From NCBI GenBank assembly GCA_004524365.1, contig SDNL01000005.1:1-35174 (forward strand): 35,174 nt of DNA, in the 5' to 3' direction. The notes under the pieces were generated by a model, which did no database searches, had not been told where the DNA came from, and worked only from the letters and a program-made list of their open reading frames with translations. Each line of letters begins with the position of its first letter. The stretch's first letter is position 1. Shown piece by piece: positions 24,013 through 33,049 of the stretch. This DNA is from Promethearchaeota archaeon. Its GTDB lineage: Archaea; Asgardarchaeota; Lokiarchaeia; Sigyniarchaeales; SOKP01. Position numbers and translations under genes: made by a program.

Positions 24013-25953
24013 ATGAGTCAAGAGGATAAAGATACTTCAATACTTAAAGAGATAAAAGAGCTTTTCGATTTTCTCATCAATGATAAACCAACGCCAGATG
24101 ATGAAATAGAGGCAAAAGAAGTATTATTAGAGAAGTTTCAAAAATTAAAAGATTTAAAATCTCGTCCAGCACAAGAGAAACTAATTAATAGCATTATAAA
24201 GGAGTTAGAAGATTGGGATACATTGGAACATTGGTTCTTCGAAACAGATCTACCAGAGGAGATCAAGGAATTCATTGATGAAATAGAAGGAAAAGAAGAA
24301 AAATCCTTAGAGAAAGATTCAATCACAGAGGAAGAAGAAAGAAAAAAAGATTCAGAAGCAAGCTCGCCCGAATTAGATATATCTAAAATAATTTCAGAAG
24401 TTACCAACCAATTCAAGGGAGAGATAGGAAATCTAGAAAAGAAAATAGAGAGTTTAACAAAAAAATTAAAAGAAAAGGACGAAAAACTCGGGGAAGTTAA
24501 AAAAGAGATTCAAAAGAAAAAAGAAAAACCCAAGTCTGAACCCGAACCTAAAAAGAAATCCAGATTACCTCCCATTAAAATTGAGCTTCCTCCCTCTTCC
24601 AGAAAAAGTCAAAAAACTGAGAAGAAGGTAAAAAAAATAGAAGAGGAAAAAGAGGAAGAACCTATAAATGAAGAAAAATTAATGGAAAAAATAATTGAAG
24701 AAAGAAAAGCTTTACTCGAAAAAAGTGTTCCAAAAAAACCAAGTAAAGAGCAAGACTTAACTCCAATACCTAATGAAGCAGAACCGGAAGATGAACAAAA
24801 CGATCTTGATAAAGCAGAAATCCCTCCAGTTGAAGAATTTGAATATGAGGGTTTTAATGATTTTGTGGAATCTGTTGAATCAAATGCTAGCGAACCCAAA
24901 AAACCATCCGAAGAGCCACCTGCACCTCCTGAAACAAAAGAAATACCGGAACCTAAAAAACCATCCGAAGCACCGCCTGCACCTCCTGAAACAAAAGAAA
25001 TACCGGAATCTAAAAAACGATCCGAAGAGCCACCTGCACCTCCTGAAACAAAAGAAATACCGGAACCTAAAAAACGATCCGAAGAGCCACCTGCACCTCC
25101 TGAAACAAAAGAAATACCGGAACCTAAAAAACCATCCGAAGCACCGCCTGCACCTCCTGAAACAAAAGAAATACCGGAACCTAAAAAACCATCTGAAGCT
25201 GCATCTACACCTCCAGGAATGGAAGAGATACCAAAGCCTGATGAATTAGTTAATGATACCAAAGTATCAGTAAGTGAAGGGGAAGAGAAACCAGAAAAAC
25301 CCTCTACCACTCCATCAATCGAATCAACCCCTCTTGAACCAGAACAAGATAATGATATAAGTGAAGAGAAAGAACCTTCTGATATCTCGGCTCCAGAACC
25401 TCAAGCCACATCAGTAGAAGTATCTGTGGAAGAATCATCAGAAAAACCTCAAAAAGTAAGTGGGATAGCAGAAATAAAAGTTGAAGAAGTCGTAGAGAAA
25501 AAGAAGAAATCCTCAGCTCAAGATCTTTATAATGTTTTCTCTGCAATGTTAAACGATTCAAAATCAAAAAAGTCTAGCGGTAAAAAATCTAAGTTAAAAG
25601 AGTCCGTTAAAAGTTTAATACCCACTTCAAAACCAGAAAAACCTAATGAAAAAGCTGAAGAAGCTCAAGAATTAACACAGGAGGGGTCAGAACAGCAAAA
25701 AGATGAGATTGAAATTTTTGAACAAGGTATCGAAACTTTACCTGATGATAAAGACCAGTTATATCAAGAATTAATTGCAATGGAAGGAAAAAGATATTCC
25801 TTGGAAAAAGATATTAACAAATTGGAAGAGCGCTATGAAAATGGAAGCATTGATGAATTTGAATTTAAAAATGAGATTCAAAAATTTAAAGTAAACTTGG
25901 AACGGATTACTTCCTACATTACAGATATTAGGCGAAAAATAGCAACGATGTAA
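24013..25953 (+). CDS. Large acidic/proline-rich repeat protein with coiled-coil C-terminus
   Basis: 646 residues, low complexity. Residues 1-95 are helical and acidic. Residues ~130-170 form a Lys/Glu coiled coil. Residues 294-407 are six tandem 19-residue repeats of the type EPKKPSEEPPAPPETKEIP. A Ser/Glu/Pro-rich linker follows. The C-terminal ~60 residues (MEGKRYSLEKDINKLEERYENGSIDEFEFKNEI) form a helical hairpin resembling SHOCT-like 'Y..G.I...EF' modules and, more loosely, the steadiness box of ESCRT-I Vps23. No membrane segment or enzyme motif. PPAPP stretches could bind SH3/WW-like or profilin partners; that is speculative. Base composition is A-rich with strong codon bias for GAA and AAA. 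Confidence 0.8.
   Translation: MSQEDKDTSILKEIKELFDFLINDKPTPDDEIEAKEVLLEKFQKLKDLKSRPAQEKLINSIIKELEDWDTLEHWFFETDLPEEIKEFIDEIEGKEEKSLEKDSITEEEERKKDSEASSPELDISKIISEVTNQFKGEIGNLEKKIESLTKKLKEKDEKLGEVKKEIQKKKEKPKSEPEPKKKSRLPPIKIELPPSSRKSQKTEKKVKKIEEEKEEEPINEEKLMEKIIEERKALLEKSVPKKPSKEQDLTPIPNEAEPEDEQNDLDKAEIPPVEEFEYEGFNDFVESVESNASEPKKPSEEPPAPPETKEIPEPKKPSEAPPAPPETKEIPESKKRSEEPPAPPETKEIPEPKKRSEEPPAPPETKEIPEPKKPSEAPPAPPETKEIPEPKKPSEAASTPPGMEEIPKPDELVNDTKVSVSEGEEKPEKPSTTPSIESTPLEPEQDNDISEEKEPSDISAPEPQATSVEVSVEESSEKPQKVSGIAEIKVEEVVEKKKKSSAQDLYNVFSAMLNDSKSKKSSGKKSKLKESVKSLIPTSKPEKPNEKAEEAQELTQEGSEQQKDEIEIFEQGIETLPDDKDQLYQELIAMEGKRYSLEKDINKLEERYENGSIDEFEFKNEIQKFKVNLERITSYITDIRRKIATM
24892..25233 (+). repeat. 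Six tandem 57-bp coding repeats
   Basis: Five near-identical copies of a 57-bp unit (24892-25176) are followed by one diverged copy (25177-25233), each encoding 19 residues. Copies differ at only a few positions: Pro/Arg after the KK pair and Glu/Ala after SE. Copies 2 and 5 nearly match each other, as do copies 3 and 4, which indicates recent unit-level duplication. The period being a multiple of three keeps the frame. Confidence 0.95.
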
Positions 25954-25977
25954 TGATTTAATCTCATAATTAAAAGC

Positions 25978-26739
25978 TTAATCCTCTATCTTGAATAATG
26001 GTGGCATTTTACGCTTATGTTTAGAATATTCAAACATTCTTTTAACTTTTTCTACCTTTTTTGAATCAAATTCATCTAAATCCAGTCCATAATCCAATCG
26101 ATAGATGATTTCATCTAATAAATCATATACTATTCCTATTTCTTCTTCATCAGTTTGACCTTCCCAAAGACCAGCAGAAGGAGGTCTTTCAATTATTTTG
26201 TCAGGAACTTTCAAGGATGTTGCAAGACTTTCAACTTCACATTTATACAAAGCTCCAATAGGTTCAAAATCGACCCCTCCATCGCCATATTTTGTAAAGT
26301 ATCCTATCGCAATTTCAGTTCTATTTCCCGTTCCCGCTACTAAATAAGTTCCTCTTGATTGACCAATAAAATAAAGCATAGTCATTCGTAATCTTGGTTT
26401 TATATTAGCCCTTGCTAATTGATTTGTCTCGATCAATGATTCTGTAGCATTTAAAAAACTCTCATAGGTAGTTTTTAGATTAATTTTCAAAAATTCTATC
26501 CCAAGGGTATTTGCAACCAACTCTGCATCTTGAATATCCTTTTGGGATGATTCGCATGGTAAACTAACGCCAATTACATTTTTTTTACCTATCGCCTCAG
26601 CGGATAAAAAAGCAGTAACAGCACTGTCTATTCCACCAGAAAGACCCACAACGATGCCATCTGCATTTGCAGATTCTATGTATTGGCGAATCCATTTTTT
26701 GATTTCTCGCTTTAGATCCTCAATATTCAAAGATCTCAT
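25978..26739 (-). CDS. nadE: NH3-dependent NAD+ synthetase
   Basis: 253 residues, the usual size of the ammonia-dependent form without a glutaminase domain. The ATP-pyrophosphatase P-loop is SGGIDS (34-39). Other family motifs are LPCESSQKDIQDAELVA, NIKPRLRMTMLYF, VAGTGNRTEIAIGYFTKYGDGGVDFEPIG and PPSAGLWEGQTDEEEIG. It amidates nicotinic acid adenine dinucleotide to NAD+ in the last step of NAD synthesis. Without the glutaminase domain it depends on free ammonia. It is convergent with the repeat-protein gene. Confidence 0.96.
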   Translation of the reverse strand: MRSLNIEDLKREIKKWIRQYIESANADGIVVGLSGGIDSAVTAFLSAEAIGKKNVIGVSLPCESSQKDIQDAELVANTLGIEFLKINLKTTYESFLNATESLIETNQLARANIKPRLRMTMLYFIGQSRGTYLVAGTGNRTEIAIGYFTKYGDGGVDFEPIGALYKCEVESLATSLKVPDKIIERPPSAGLWEGQTDEEEIGIVYDLLDEIIYRLDYGLDLDEFDSKKVEKVKRMFEYSKHKRKMPPLFKIED

Positions 26740-26844
26740 TTTTGAAGTTTAACTTTTTTAAAAATCTTTTATTACTATATATCAAGTAAATTAGAAAAAG
26801 TTTCTTAAAGAATCTTTAAGCAAAAGAGAACAAGGTATTATAAT

Positions 26845-27258
26845 ATGAGCGAAGAATTTAAAAAGTTAGTTGATCAATCGTTTGAAAAGAATATTAAACC
26901 AATTTGGTTATATACTAAGGATTATCTATATGGGATGATGCCCGCTGATGAGGAGGGAAATCGCTGGACAGAAGTTGTCTACACTTTAGAAGGAGATGAT
27001 CTACGTACCAAAGAAAGGAATGCGATGTTATCTTATCAATTCCTTTTTGAAGAGTTAGAGAAAGGAGTTTCATTCTACGATAAATCATTTAATGTAAATA
27101 ATCTAAAAACCTTCGCCGATTCGATTGCAGATAAGAACGATTCTGAGAAGATTAAAGCTTTGATTAATGAACTCAAGACTAATACGGAAAAATACTCAGA
27201 TGATATGCCTATTGTAAAAAGCGCAGAAGAATCAGGAGTTTTAAAAGACAAAGTATAG
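26845..27258 (+). CDS. Hypothetical protein (137 aa)
   Basis: Acidic soluble protein, predicted helical with a short strand region (NRWTEVVYTLEGDDLRTKERNAMLSYQFLFEELEKG). The C-terminal half is strongly charged and helical (SEKIKALINELKTNTEKY). No recognised family or catalytic motif. It is divergent from nadE with a 105-nt gap. Confidence 0.6.
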   Translation: MSEEFKKLVDQSFEKNIKPIWLYTKDYLYGMMPADEEGNRWTEVVYTLEGDDLRTKERNAMLSYQFLFEELEKGVSFYDKSFNVNNLKTFADSIADKNDSEKIKALINELKTNTEKYSDDMPIVKSAEESGVLKDKV

Positions 27259-27461
27259 TTTTTTATTCTTTTTTTAATTATTATTGAAATATTAAATATT
27301 TAGAAATCACTAGAGTGCTCAACTAATTGATCAGCGTCTCTTAGTGGAATCAATTCAATTTAAGCTATCATTTAAAATCTCATCTTTAACTTGATTAATC
27401 TCTTGAATGTTAATTCTTAAAATAAAGAAGAAAAAAGAGGATTCAATAAAACTTCTTTCTT
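27259..27461. other. Intergenic region, nothing recognised
   Basis: About 200 nt between convergent genes. No reading frame, tRNA or strong hairpin seen. Confidence 0.4.
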
Positions 27462-27887
27462 TTATTGCCCTCGAAAAATCTTAAGAATTCCTGCCACAAT
27501 ACCTAATACTGAAGCGATTAAGAATACAGTAAAAGTGGAAGCAAATGCAAATATTGGGAGATCTTCTCCTATTTCAATTATCAAGGGCATATTTAAAAAA
27601 GTGATGATAATTGTAAAAATCAGAATTAAAGCATATAATATAATATTCAATACAGCTAATATGCGTTCCTTTTTTATTAAAAAGTTTAACACTGCTAATA
27701 AAATTGCTATAACACTAAAGGCAAAATAAACAATGAAAAACGGTCTAGCTGCATTTGCAACTGGCTCAATCTCCTCCAAACCTATATTTGCTAATATTAT
27801 GCTAATCATAATTCCAAAAATGGCTAAAAAGAAAACTATTATAGCACTAAATACCGCAAGAATGTTTCCAATCTTATTAAGATTCAT
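27462..27887 (-). CDS. Four-helix integral membrane protein
   Basis: 141 residues with four clear hydrophobic helices: near residues 7-30, 45-66, 72-96 and 110-134. Loops are short and include LIKKER between helices 2 and 3. There is no charged active-site motif in the membrane, no signal peptidase site and no recognised family; it is a small multi-pass protein of unknown role. Confidence 0.65.
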   Translation of the reverse strand: MNLNKIGNILAVFSAIIVFFLAIFGIMISIILANIGLEEIEPVANAARPFFIVYFAFSVIAILLAVLNFLIKKERILAVLNIILYALILIFTIIITFLNMPLIIEIGEDLPIFAFASTFTVFLIASVLGIVAGILKIFRGQ

Positions 27888-28076
27888 TTTACTCTGTCTA
27901 TTAAAATAAGTTAAATTTTATTAAGATCTTATTTAAAGAATAAGAAATCCCATTTAAAATTATTTTTAATTGAGATTGGTTGTATATTAGCGAACGAACA
28001 TCCTTATAAATAAAAAGAGAGGATAATTTTTAGGAAGGATTAAATCCTTAAGAGTCAGAGTGGGAGAATATATTAT

Positions 28077-28574
28077 TTACCCATACATTTCGTCCCTGCG
28101 AGGATATAAATGACGGAACTTCTCGTCAACTTTTTTTGCTAACTGATATCCCACATTAGGATTTTTTTCTTTGATAATTTTTCTTAAGTGATTTCCACGT
28201 TCCTTTGAGAAGTTTTCAATTCCACTAGCAACTATATTTTGATTTTTCTTGATAGGGACAACCATCCCAAATAGGTTTAGCATTTCCTCTTTGGAAAGCT
28301 TTTTTCCGTATATTTCTTGATCAATATCTTTGTCAATATTTCTCACAACAGTCCCCATTGATAGTGCAGAGAATGGACTTAAACTTCTTGATTTTAACCA
28401 AAAAGTATTTGGCTTTTTTTTAATAAACGTATCTTTATTACCTTGTTTATCTGTTGAGCCAATTATCCTCCAGTCCTTTGGATCCTTATCATATTCTTTC
28501 TTCATTTTTTTGATTACATTCGAGACTGGAGCAATTCCATGATAGTCCTCTTTTTCAATCTTTTCTTTTTTCAT
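28077..28574 (-). CDS. Hypothetical basic protein (165 aa)
   Basis: Lys-rich protein with alternating helical and irregular regions: YHGIAPVSNVIKKMKKEYDKDPKDW, TFWLKSRSLSPFSALSMGTVV, then helical LSKEEMLNLFGMVV and a basic C-terminus ending FRHLYPRRDEMYG. The basic character would suit nucleic-acid binding, but no known fold is recognisable. Confidence 0.6.
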   Translation of the reverse strand: MKKEKIEKEDYHGIAPVSNVIKKMKKEYDKDPKDWRIIGSTDKQGNKDTFIKKKPNTFWLKSRSLSPFSALSMGTVVRNIDKDIDQEIYGKKLSKEEMLNLFGMVVPIKKNQNIVASGIENFSKERGNHLRKIIKEKNPNVGYQLAKKVDEKFRHLYPRRDEMYG

Positions 28575-28699
28575 ATTCTCAACTAGCTTTAATAAATCTA
28601 ATTATAAAAACTTATTACTTATTTTTCAATAGTCTAAAAATAGTATAGTTAAGGAAAAATGTATTATTTATTAACTTATATCTGATTTACATTCTTTAT

Positions 28700-30583
28700 A
28701 TGTCTTTCGAGAAAATAAGTGAGAAGAGAAAGGTTCAAAATTTGAGAAATTTTATCCAAAAAATTGAATCCCTAATCTCCGAAAAAAAATATGAACATGC
28801 GAGTAGATTAATATCTAAAATTAAGGAAAAAGAAGCTATTTTTCTTAAAGATTATGATAATCGAAAAAAGCATGGAGTATATTATACAGATTCAAAATTA
28901 ACCAAATTTATCATTCAAAAGACACTATTCAAATTCATTAACTATAAATTTTCCATAGATTTAGTTTCGTTAAAGGACTTAAGCAATTTAACTTTCGAAG
29001 AAAAGAATAATATAAAGGAAATTTTATTAAAAACATCAATTTGTGATCCTGCTTGTGGTTCTGGAAATTTCCTCACAAAAGTAGCTAAAATAGTTTTAAA
29101 TTTTATAAAAGAACTAAAAATAGAGCCCTTTCCAAAAGATATTAAAAACCTAATACTTAAAAACATCCATGGATTTGATATTAATCCGATAGCGGTCTCT
29201 TTAAGCAGAATAAAATTAATTAGATGGTTTATTGAAGAAAATCACGCTAATTTAAAGCATTATTACGAAATAAAAAAAATTCTTAATAAAAAAATTCAAA
29301 TAAAAAATAGTTTAATTGATGTAGATGCCGATAGGTTTGATATAATTATAGGGAATCCTCCTTACGGAAATATTCTAACGAAAAGCGAGAAAAGAATCCT
29401 AAAAAAAAAGAATATTTATTATAAAGACGCTTATTGTGCATTTCTACTGAGGTCTCTTGAAATTTGTAAGGGAATTGTGGGATTTTTGGTACCTAAAAGT
29501 TTTCTTTTAAGACAAAGTTATATAGATTTTCGGAATAAATTCTTATCGAGATCAAATTTATTAGAACTCTATAATATTGGATCTAATGAATTCAAACATG
29601 CGACAAATGAAGTCCAAATACTTATTTTTGGAAAAAAGGAAGGCGATAATGAGGATTTAAAAGTATATAATTTCCCGAATGAAGAAATAATAAACTATAG
29701 GAAACAAAACTTCGATGATTTAAGAGTATGTATTAATTCTAAATGCAACTGGAATAATTTAGCAAAGAGATTTTTTTTATACACTTATAAGGAAAAGTGT
29801 CCTATGTGTTCCTCCAATACTTTACCTTTAAATAGAATAAGAATTAAATGTAATCAAGAGATTTTTGATATTTTTACCCAAATTGAAAAATCAGGAGACT
29901 TAAACTACTTAAATATTAACAAATTTCCACAATTAATCAGAGGCGAGGAAGCTAACGGTTTAAAAAGAGTTAAAGAAGCTTTGAAAAAAAATAATGGTGG
30001 ATCGTGTTATTATTTAGATGCTAAGTATGATTTTCAGTATTTTTATTTTAATAAATCTCAGACATTTAACCTTGAATCAATTAGCGCAGATATATTAAAA
30101 GGTTCATCAAAAGAATATTATAAAGGACCAAAATTGCTTATTAAACATAATAACATTTATCCAGAAGCTTTATATACCGAAGAAAACACTTGTTTCACTT
30201 CTTCAATCTACTCATTATTGCATAAAAATCGAACTGAATTAAAGTATCTCTGTGCTCTTTTAAATTCTGCAGTCATTCACTTTTATTGTATTTTTGCAAT
30301 TAATAATCAAAATGACACAACGATCAATTTAAACCAATATATGATTCGTCATTTGCCTATTATTAGAATTAGTGATTCAAAAAAGGAGGAAATTGCCGAA
30401 TTAGTTGACCTATTAACTAAAGAATTTAAAAATTCTAATGGAGATTTAACAAAAGCCATAAAAGAAAAAACAATTATACTAAACGATATATTATTTAATA
30501 TATATAATATTGGAAACGATAAACAACGATATATGATTAAAGAAATAAAAAAGTACAATCCCTTTTTCAAAACAATTTTTTAA
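28700..30583 (+). CDS. N6-adenine DNA methyltransferase (type II/IIG-like)
   Basis: 627 residues. SAM-binding motif I is DPACGSGNF (Asp116 onward) and catalytic motif IV is NPPY (219-222). The run HGVYYTDSKLTKFI before motif I and FLVPKSFL after motif IV are typical of Eco57I/TaqI-type adenine methyltransferases. A Cys-x2-Cys pair (CPMCSSN) after a CNW...  segment may form a zinc site, and the C-terminal ~250 residues resemble a target-recognition domain. No PD-(D/E)xK nuclease motif is evident at the N-terminus (residues 1-60 are helical), so it may be methyltransferase-only. The next gene starts 13 nt downstream with a good ribosome binding site. Confidence 0.87.
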   Translation: MSFEKISEKRKVQNLRNFIQKIESLISEKKYEHASRLISKIKEKEAIFLKDYDNRKKHGVYYTDSKLTKFIIQKTLFKFINYKFSIDLVSLKDLSNLTFEEKNNIKEILLKTSICDPACGSGNFLTKVAKIVLNFIKELKIEPFPKDIKNLILKNIHGFDINPIAVSLSRIKLIRWFIEENHANLKHYYEIKKILNKKIQIKNSLIDVDADRFDIIIGNPPYGNILTKSEKRILKKKNIYYKDAYCAFLLRSLEICKGIVGFLVPKSFLLRQSYIDFRNKFLSRSNLLELYNIGSNEFKHATNEVQILIFGKKEGDNEDLKVYNFPNEEIINYRKQNFDDLRVCINSKCNWNNLAKRFFLYTYKEKCPMCSSNTLPLNRIRIKCNQEIFDIFTQIEKSGDLNYLNINKFPQLIRGEEANGLKRVKEALKKNNGGSCYYLDAKYDFQYFYFNKSQTFNLESISADILKGSSKEYYKGPKLLIKHNNIYPEALYTEENTCFTSSIYSLLHKNRTELKYLCALLNSAVIHFYCIFAINNQNDTTINLNQYMIRHLPIIRISDSKKEEIAELVDLLTKEFKNSNGDLTKAIKEKTIILNDILFNIYNIGNDKQRYMIKEIKKYNPFFKTIF

Positions 30584-30596
30584 GGAGTGAAGAAAA

Positions 30597-31127
30597 ATGA
30601 ATTATTCTATGTTTAAAAAATCCGAGTTTTTCGAATTCTTCAATTTAACTGAGAAAGGTTCTGCTGAATTAGATTCGGGGCTTAGAGAAGTTCATCTAAA
30701 AACAGGAGGTTTTCAAGAACATATAGATCTATTTATTTATCTTAACAAAAAAGAGGAAATTAAAAAAGGGAGACTTTTTTTAGATCGGGAATGGATAGGG
30801 GATATTAATTCGATAAATCCATTTGGGACAGATATTTCTAAAAGCTTTATTGATATCCTTTTTCCCAACTCACTTCTGCCCGATTTTAAAAAACATCTGA
30901 TTCATTATCTCTTTAATTTGAGAGGAAATAATCAGGTTTATATTCCATTACATAAGGCATTCCAAGAATTTGAAGATGCTGCACCAGAAACAATTCCCTT
31001 TTTGGATGTATATCGAGGAGAGAAAAAAAAGAGTACTAAATCAACAGAGAGCCTTATATTATCTATGGAAAACATCTTATCTGAAGATAAAGCTCGTTTA
31101 TTGATTGAAATTAATTTAAAAAACTAA
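30597..31127 (+). CDS. Unknown partner of the adenine methyltransferase
   Basis: 176 residues. An N-terminal basic/aromatic segment leads to a beta-rich region with VHLKTGGFQEHIDLFIYLNKK and GRLFLDREWIGDINSINPFGTDISKSFIDILFP, followed by helices (KHLIHYLFNLRG) and a charged tail. AAGGAGTGA precedes its ATG and it lies 13 nt after the methyltransferase stop, so they form an operon. The spaced acidic/Lys residues do not make a convincing nuclease motif. It could be an accessory or cognate restriction component, but this is not supported beyond linkage. Confidence 0.6.
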   Translation: MNYSMFKKSEFFEFFNLTEKGSAELDSGLREVHLKTGGFQEHIDLFIYLNKKEEIKKGRLFLDREWIGDINSINPFGTDISKSFIDILFPNSLLPDFKKHLIHYLFNLRGNNQVYIPLHKAFQEFEDAAPETIPFLDVYRGEKKKSTKSTESLILSMENILSEDKARLLIEINLKN

Positions 31128-31152
31128 AAGTTTCAAAATATAGTTATTTATA

Positions 31153-32154
31153 TCAATCTAATGTAAAATAAAAGCCGCAATATTCATCCCCAGTTCCTAA
31201 AAAATTCTTACGTTCCAAATTTATGTTTGGATTAAATTTTTTCAATGCGGGTTCATAAAAAGGGATACACATCTTCTTACATATATCTTCGATCTTTTGA
31301 TGCCGCTCTGGATTACGTTGCATCGCTGCTTCGTAAGGACATTTTGTTATATGCATGATCGCCTCTTTAGGTTCATTTTTCTTAATTCCATATTCATATC
31401 CTTCACAACTCCAACAAAATGAAAGAACCTTAACTAAATCTTGTAGAGTGTCTCCTTCAATGTCTAAGTATCGTTTTACACGTCGAAATAATATTTTATA
31501 GAGTCTCTGCCAAACTTCAATATCAATTTTTAAAGCAGTGGACCAATCTGTCTTGTTTTCAACTTCTATAATCCACAAACCGTCCATTGTAAAAAAATTA
31601 TGCTTAAAATAGAATATTTTATCATCAATATTAGGATTAAAATCGAATAAATCTGGGGAAGGAATAAACTTCTTACCTTTAAAATAAAACTGAAAATCGC
31701 AATATTCATCTCCTAATCCATTAAATTTCTCTCGTTTTATCTCAATATGTTGATTAAATTCTTCAGCGATCTTTTTATAAAAAGGTATACACATATCTTT
31801 ACAAATAGCTTTTATTCTATTATGTCTTTCAGGGTTTCGTTGCATTGCAGCTTGATAAGGGCATAATCTAGCTATAAGAGTGCCATCCTTCCTAAGTTCA
31901 AAATTCCACCCCTCAATTTTCCAACGAAAGCATAAGATTTTAAAAAAACTTTCAATATTATTCTCTTTAAGATTTAAATATCGTTTAGTTCTGCGTAAAA
32001 TGATTTTAAGTAATCGTATCCATACCTTTAAATCAATATCTAACGCATCTTTGAACCCAATCTCCTTTTCCGTTTCAATCATCCAAAGTCCATCGAGTGT
32101 TTGGAAATGTCTCCCATAAAAGAAAAGCTCGTCCTTCTTAGATACCTCTTTCAT
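31153..32154 (-). CDS. Tandem-duplicated cysteine-motif protein (DUF6125-like)
   Basis: 333 residues made of two similar halves of about 160 residues. Both carry (M/T)xDGLW(M/I)IE, a conserved Trp in (VW), CPY(Q/E)AAMQRNPERH, IC(K)(D/K)MCIPFY, FNxxI and G(L/T)GDEYCxFxF. The 'CP...C...C...GD.YC.F' spacing is like DUF6125-type and ATC-hydrolase-like small-molecule domains, and suggests a metal- or thiol-ligand pocket in each half. It is normally a single-domain protein as far as I know, so the duplication is unusual. Convergent with the methyltransferase operon. Function unknown. Confidence 0.68.
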   Translation of the reverse strand: MKEVSKKDELFFYGRHFQTLDGLWMIETEKEIGFKDALDIDLKVWIRLLKIILRRTKRYLNLKENNIESFFKILCFRWKIEGWNFELRKDGTLIARLCPYQAAMQRNPERHNRIKAICKDMCIPFYKKIAEEFNQHIEIKREKFNGLGDEYCDFQFYFKGKKFIPSPDLFDFNPNIDDKIFYFKHNFFTMDGLWIIEVENKTDWSTALKIDIEVWQRLYKILFRRVKRYLDIEGDTLQDLVKVLSFCWSCEGYEYGIKKNEPKEAIMHITKCPYEAAMQRNPERHQKIEDICKKMCIPFYEPALKKFNPNINLERKNFLGTGDEYCGFYFTLD

Positions 32155-32239
32155 TATAATTTACAAAAAATAGGTTTAAAATTAAACTTTTTGAAATATG
32201 ATAATAAAACTTTTATAATCATAAACATCATGGATAAAT

Positions 32240-33004
32240 ATGATTGAGAACTTTATTTTTGGAATCATCTTATCCTTTTTGGCGGGGCTTTCTACTGCCA
32301 TAGGAGGTATTATGGCTTTTGTTTTTAAGGATCCCGGACCAAAATTTCTTTCTGCTATAATGGGTTTTTCTGCTGGAGTAATGATCTTTATCAGTTTTGC
32401 CGAGTTGCTTCAAGAAGCCATAGCTGTGTATGAAATATTTGTTGGTTCCTTATTTTTCTTTCTTGGAATGGGGATTATGTTCATTATTGATGTTGCTATT
32501 TCACATAAATATCATTTTCAAGAGGATTATTTTAAAAAGGAATGTACTATTAATGATAGATTAACAAGGGCATCTATATTTGTGTTTTTGGGTGTTTTCA
32601 TTCATAATCTACCAGAAGGGTTAGCCACGATGGTCGGATCATTGGAAAATGTCGAATTAGGAATTATTTTAGCAATTGCTATTGCCCTTCATAATATTCC
32701 CGAAGGCATCGCGGTAGCAATTCCTACTTGTGCGTCCTTAGATGATGAGAAAAAGGGATTTTTCTGGGCATTTTTATCAGGGATGAGTGAGCCAATTGGA
32801 GCAATCGTATTCGGTTTAATATTTATTCCCTTTATTAACGAATATATCCTAGCAGCGCTACTTGCAGTCGTGGCAGGTATTATGGTGTATGTTAGTGTGG
32901 ATGAATTACTACCCGTTTCTCAATGTTTTGGAAATGAGAAGATGTCTATGATTGGATTAGTATCGGGAATGTTTATAATGGCATTAAGCTTGGCTTTCCT
33001 TTAA
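32240..33004 (+). CDS. zupT: ZIP-family metal transporter (ZupT-like)
   Basis: 254 residues with eight hydrophobic segments. The two metal-binding helices carry HNLPEGLATMVGS and HNIPEGIAVAIP, the hallmark His-Asn-x-Pro-Glu-Gly motifs of helices IV and V. The N-terminal GLSTAIGG motif and the central cytoplasmic loop are as in ZupT. These proteins import Zn2+ and other divalent metals across the cytoplasmic membrane. Specificity for zinc over iron or manganese cannot be decided. Confidence 0.92.
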   Translation: MIENFIFGIILSFLAGLSTAIGGIMAFVFKDPGPKFLSAIMGFSAGVMIFISFAELLQEAIAVYEIFVGSLFFFLGMGIMFIIDVAISHKYHFQEDYFKKECTINDRLTRASIFVFLGVFIHNLPEGLATMVGSLENVELGIILAIAIALHNIPEGIAVAIPTCASLDDEKKGFFWAFLSGMSEPIGAIVFGLIFIPFINEYILAALLAVVAGIMVYVSVDELLPVSQCFGNEKMSMIGLVSGMFIMALSLAFL

Positions 33005-33049
33005 AACCCTTTATTCTTTTTTTATATTCATAAATTAAATAAATAATCT

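Noticed and set aside
24892-25233. CRISPR-like array from the 57-bp repeats
   Set aside because: Units are contiguous without spacers and keep an open frame of 19 residues each.
24609-25310. 233-residue Gly/Ser-rich minus-strand ORF opposite the repeat region
   Set aside because: It is the mirror of the Pro/Glu-rich repeat coding sequence; the plus-strand frame has a start, ribosome binding site and structured ends.
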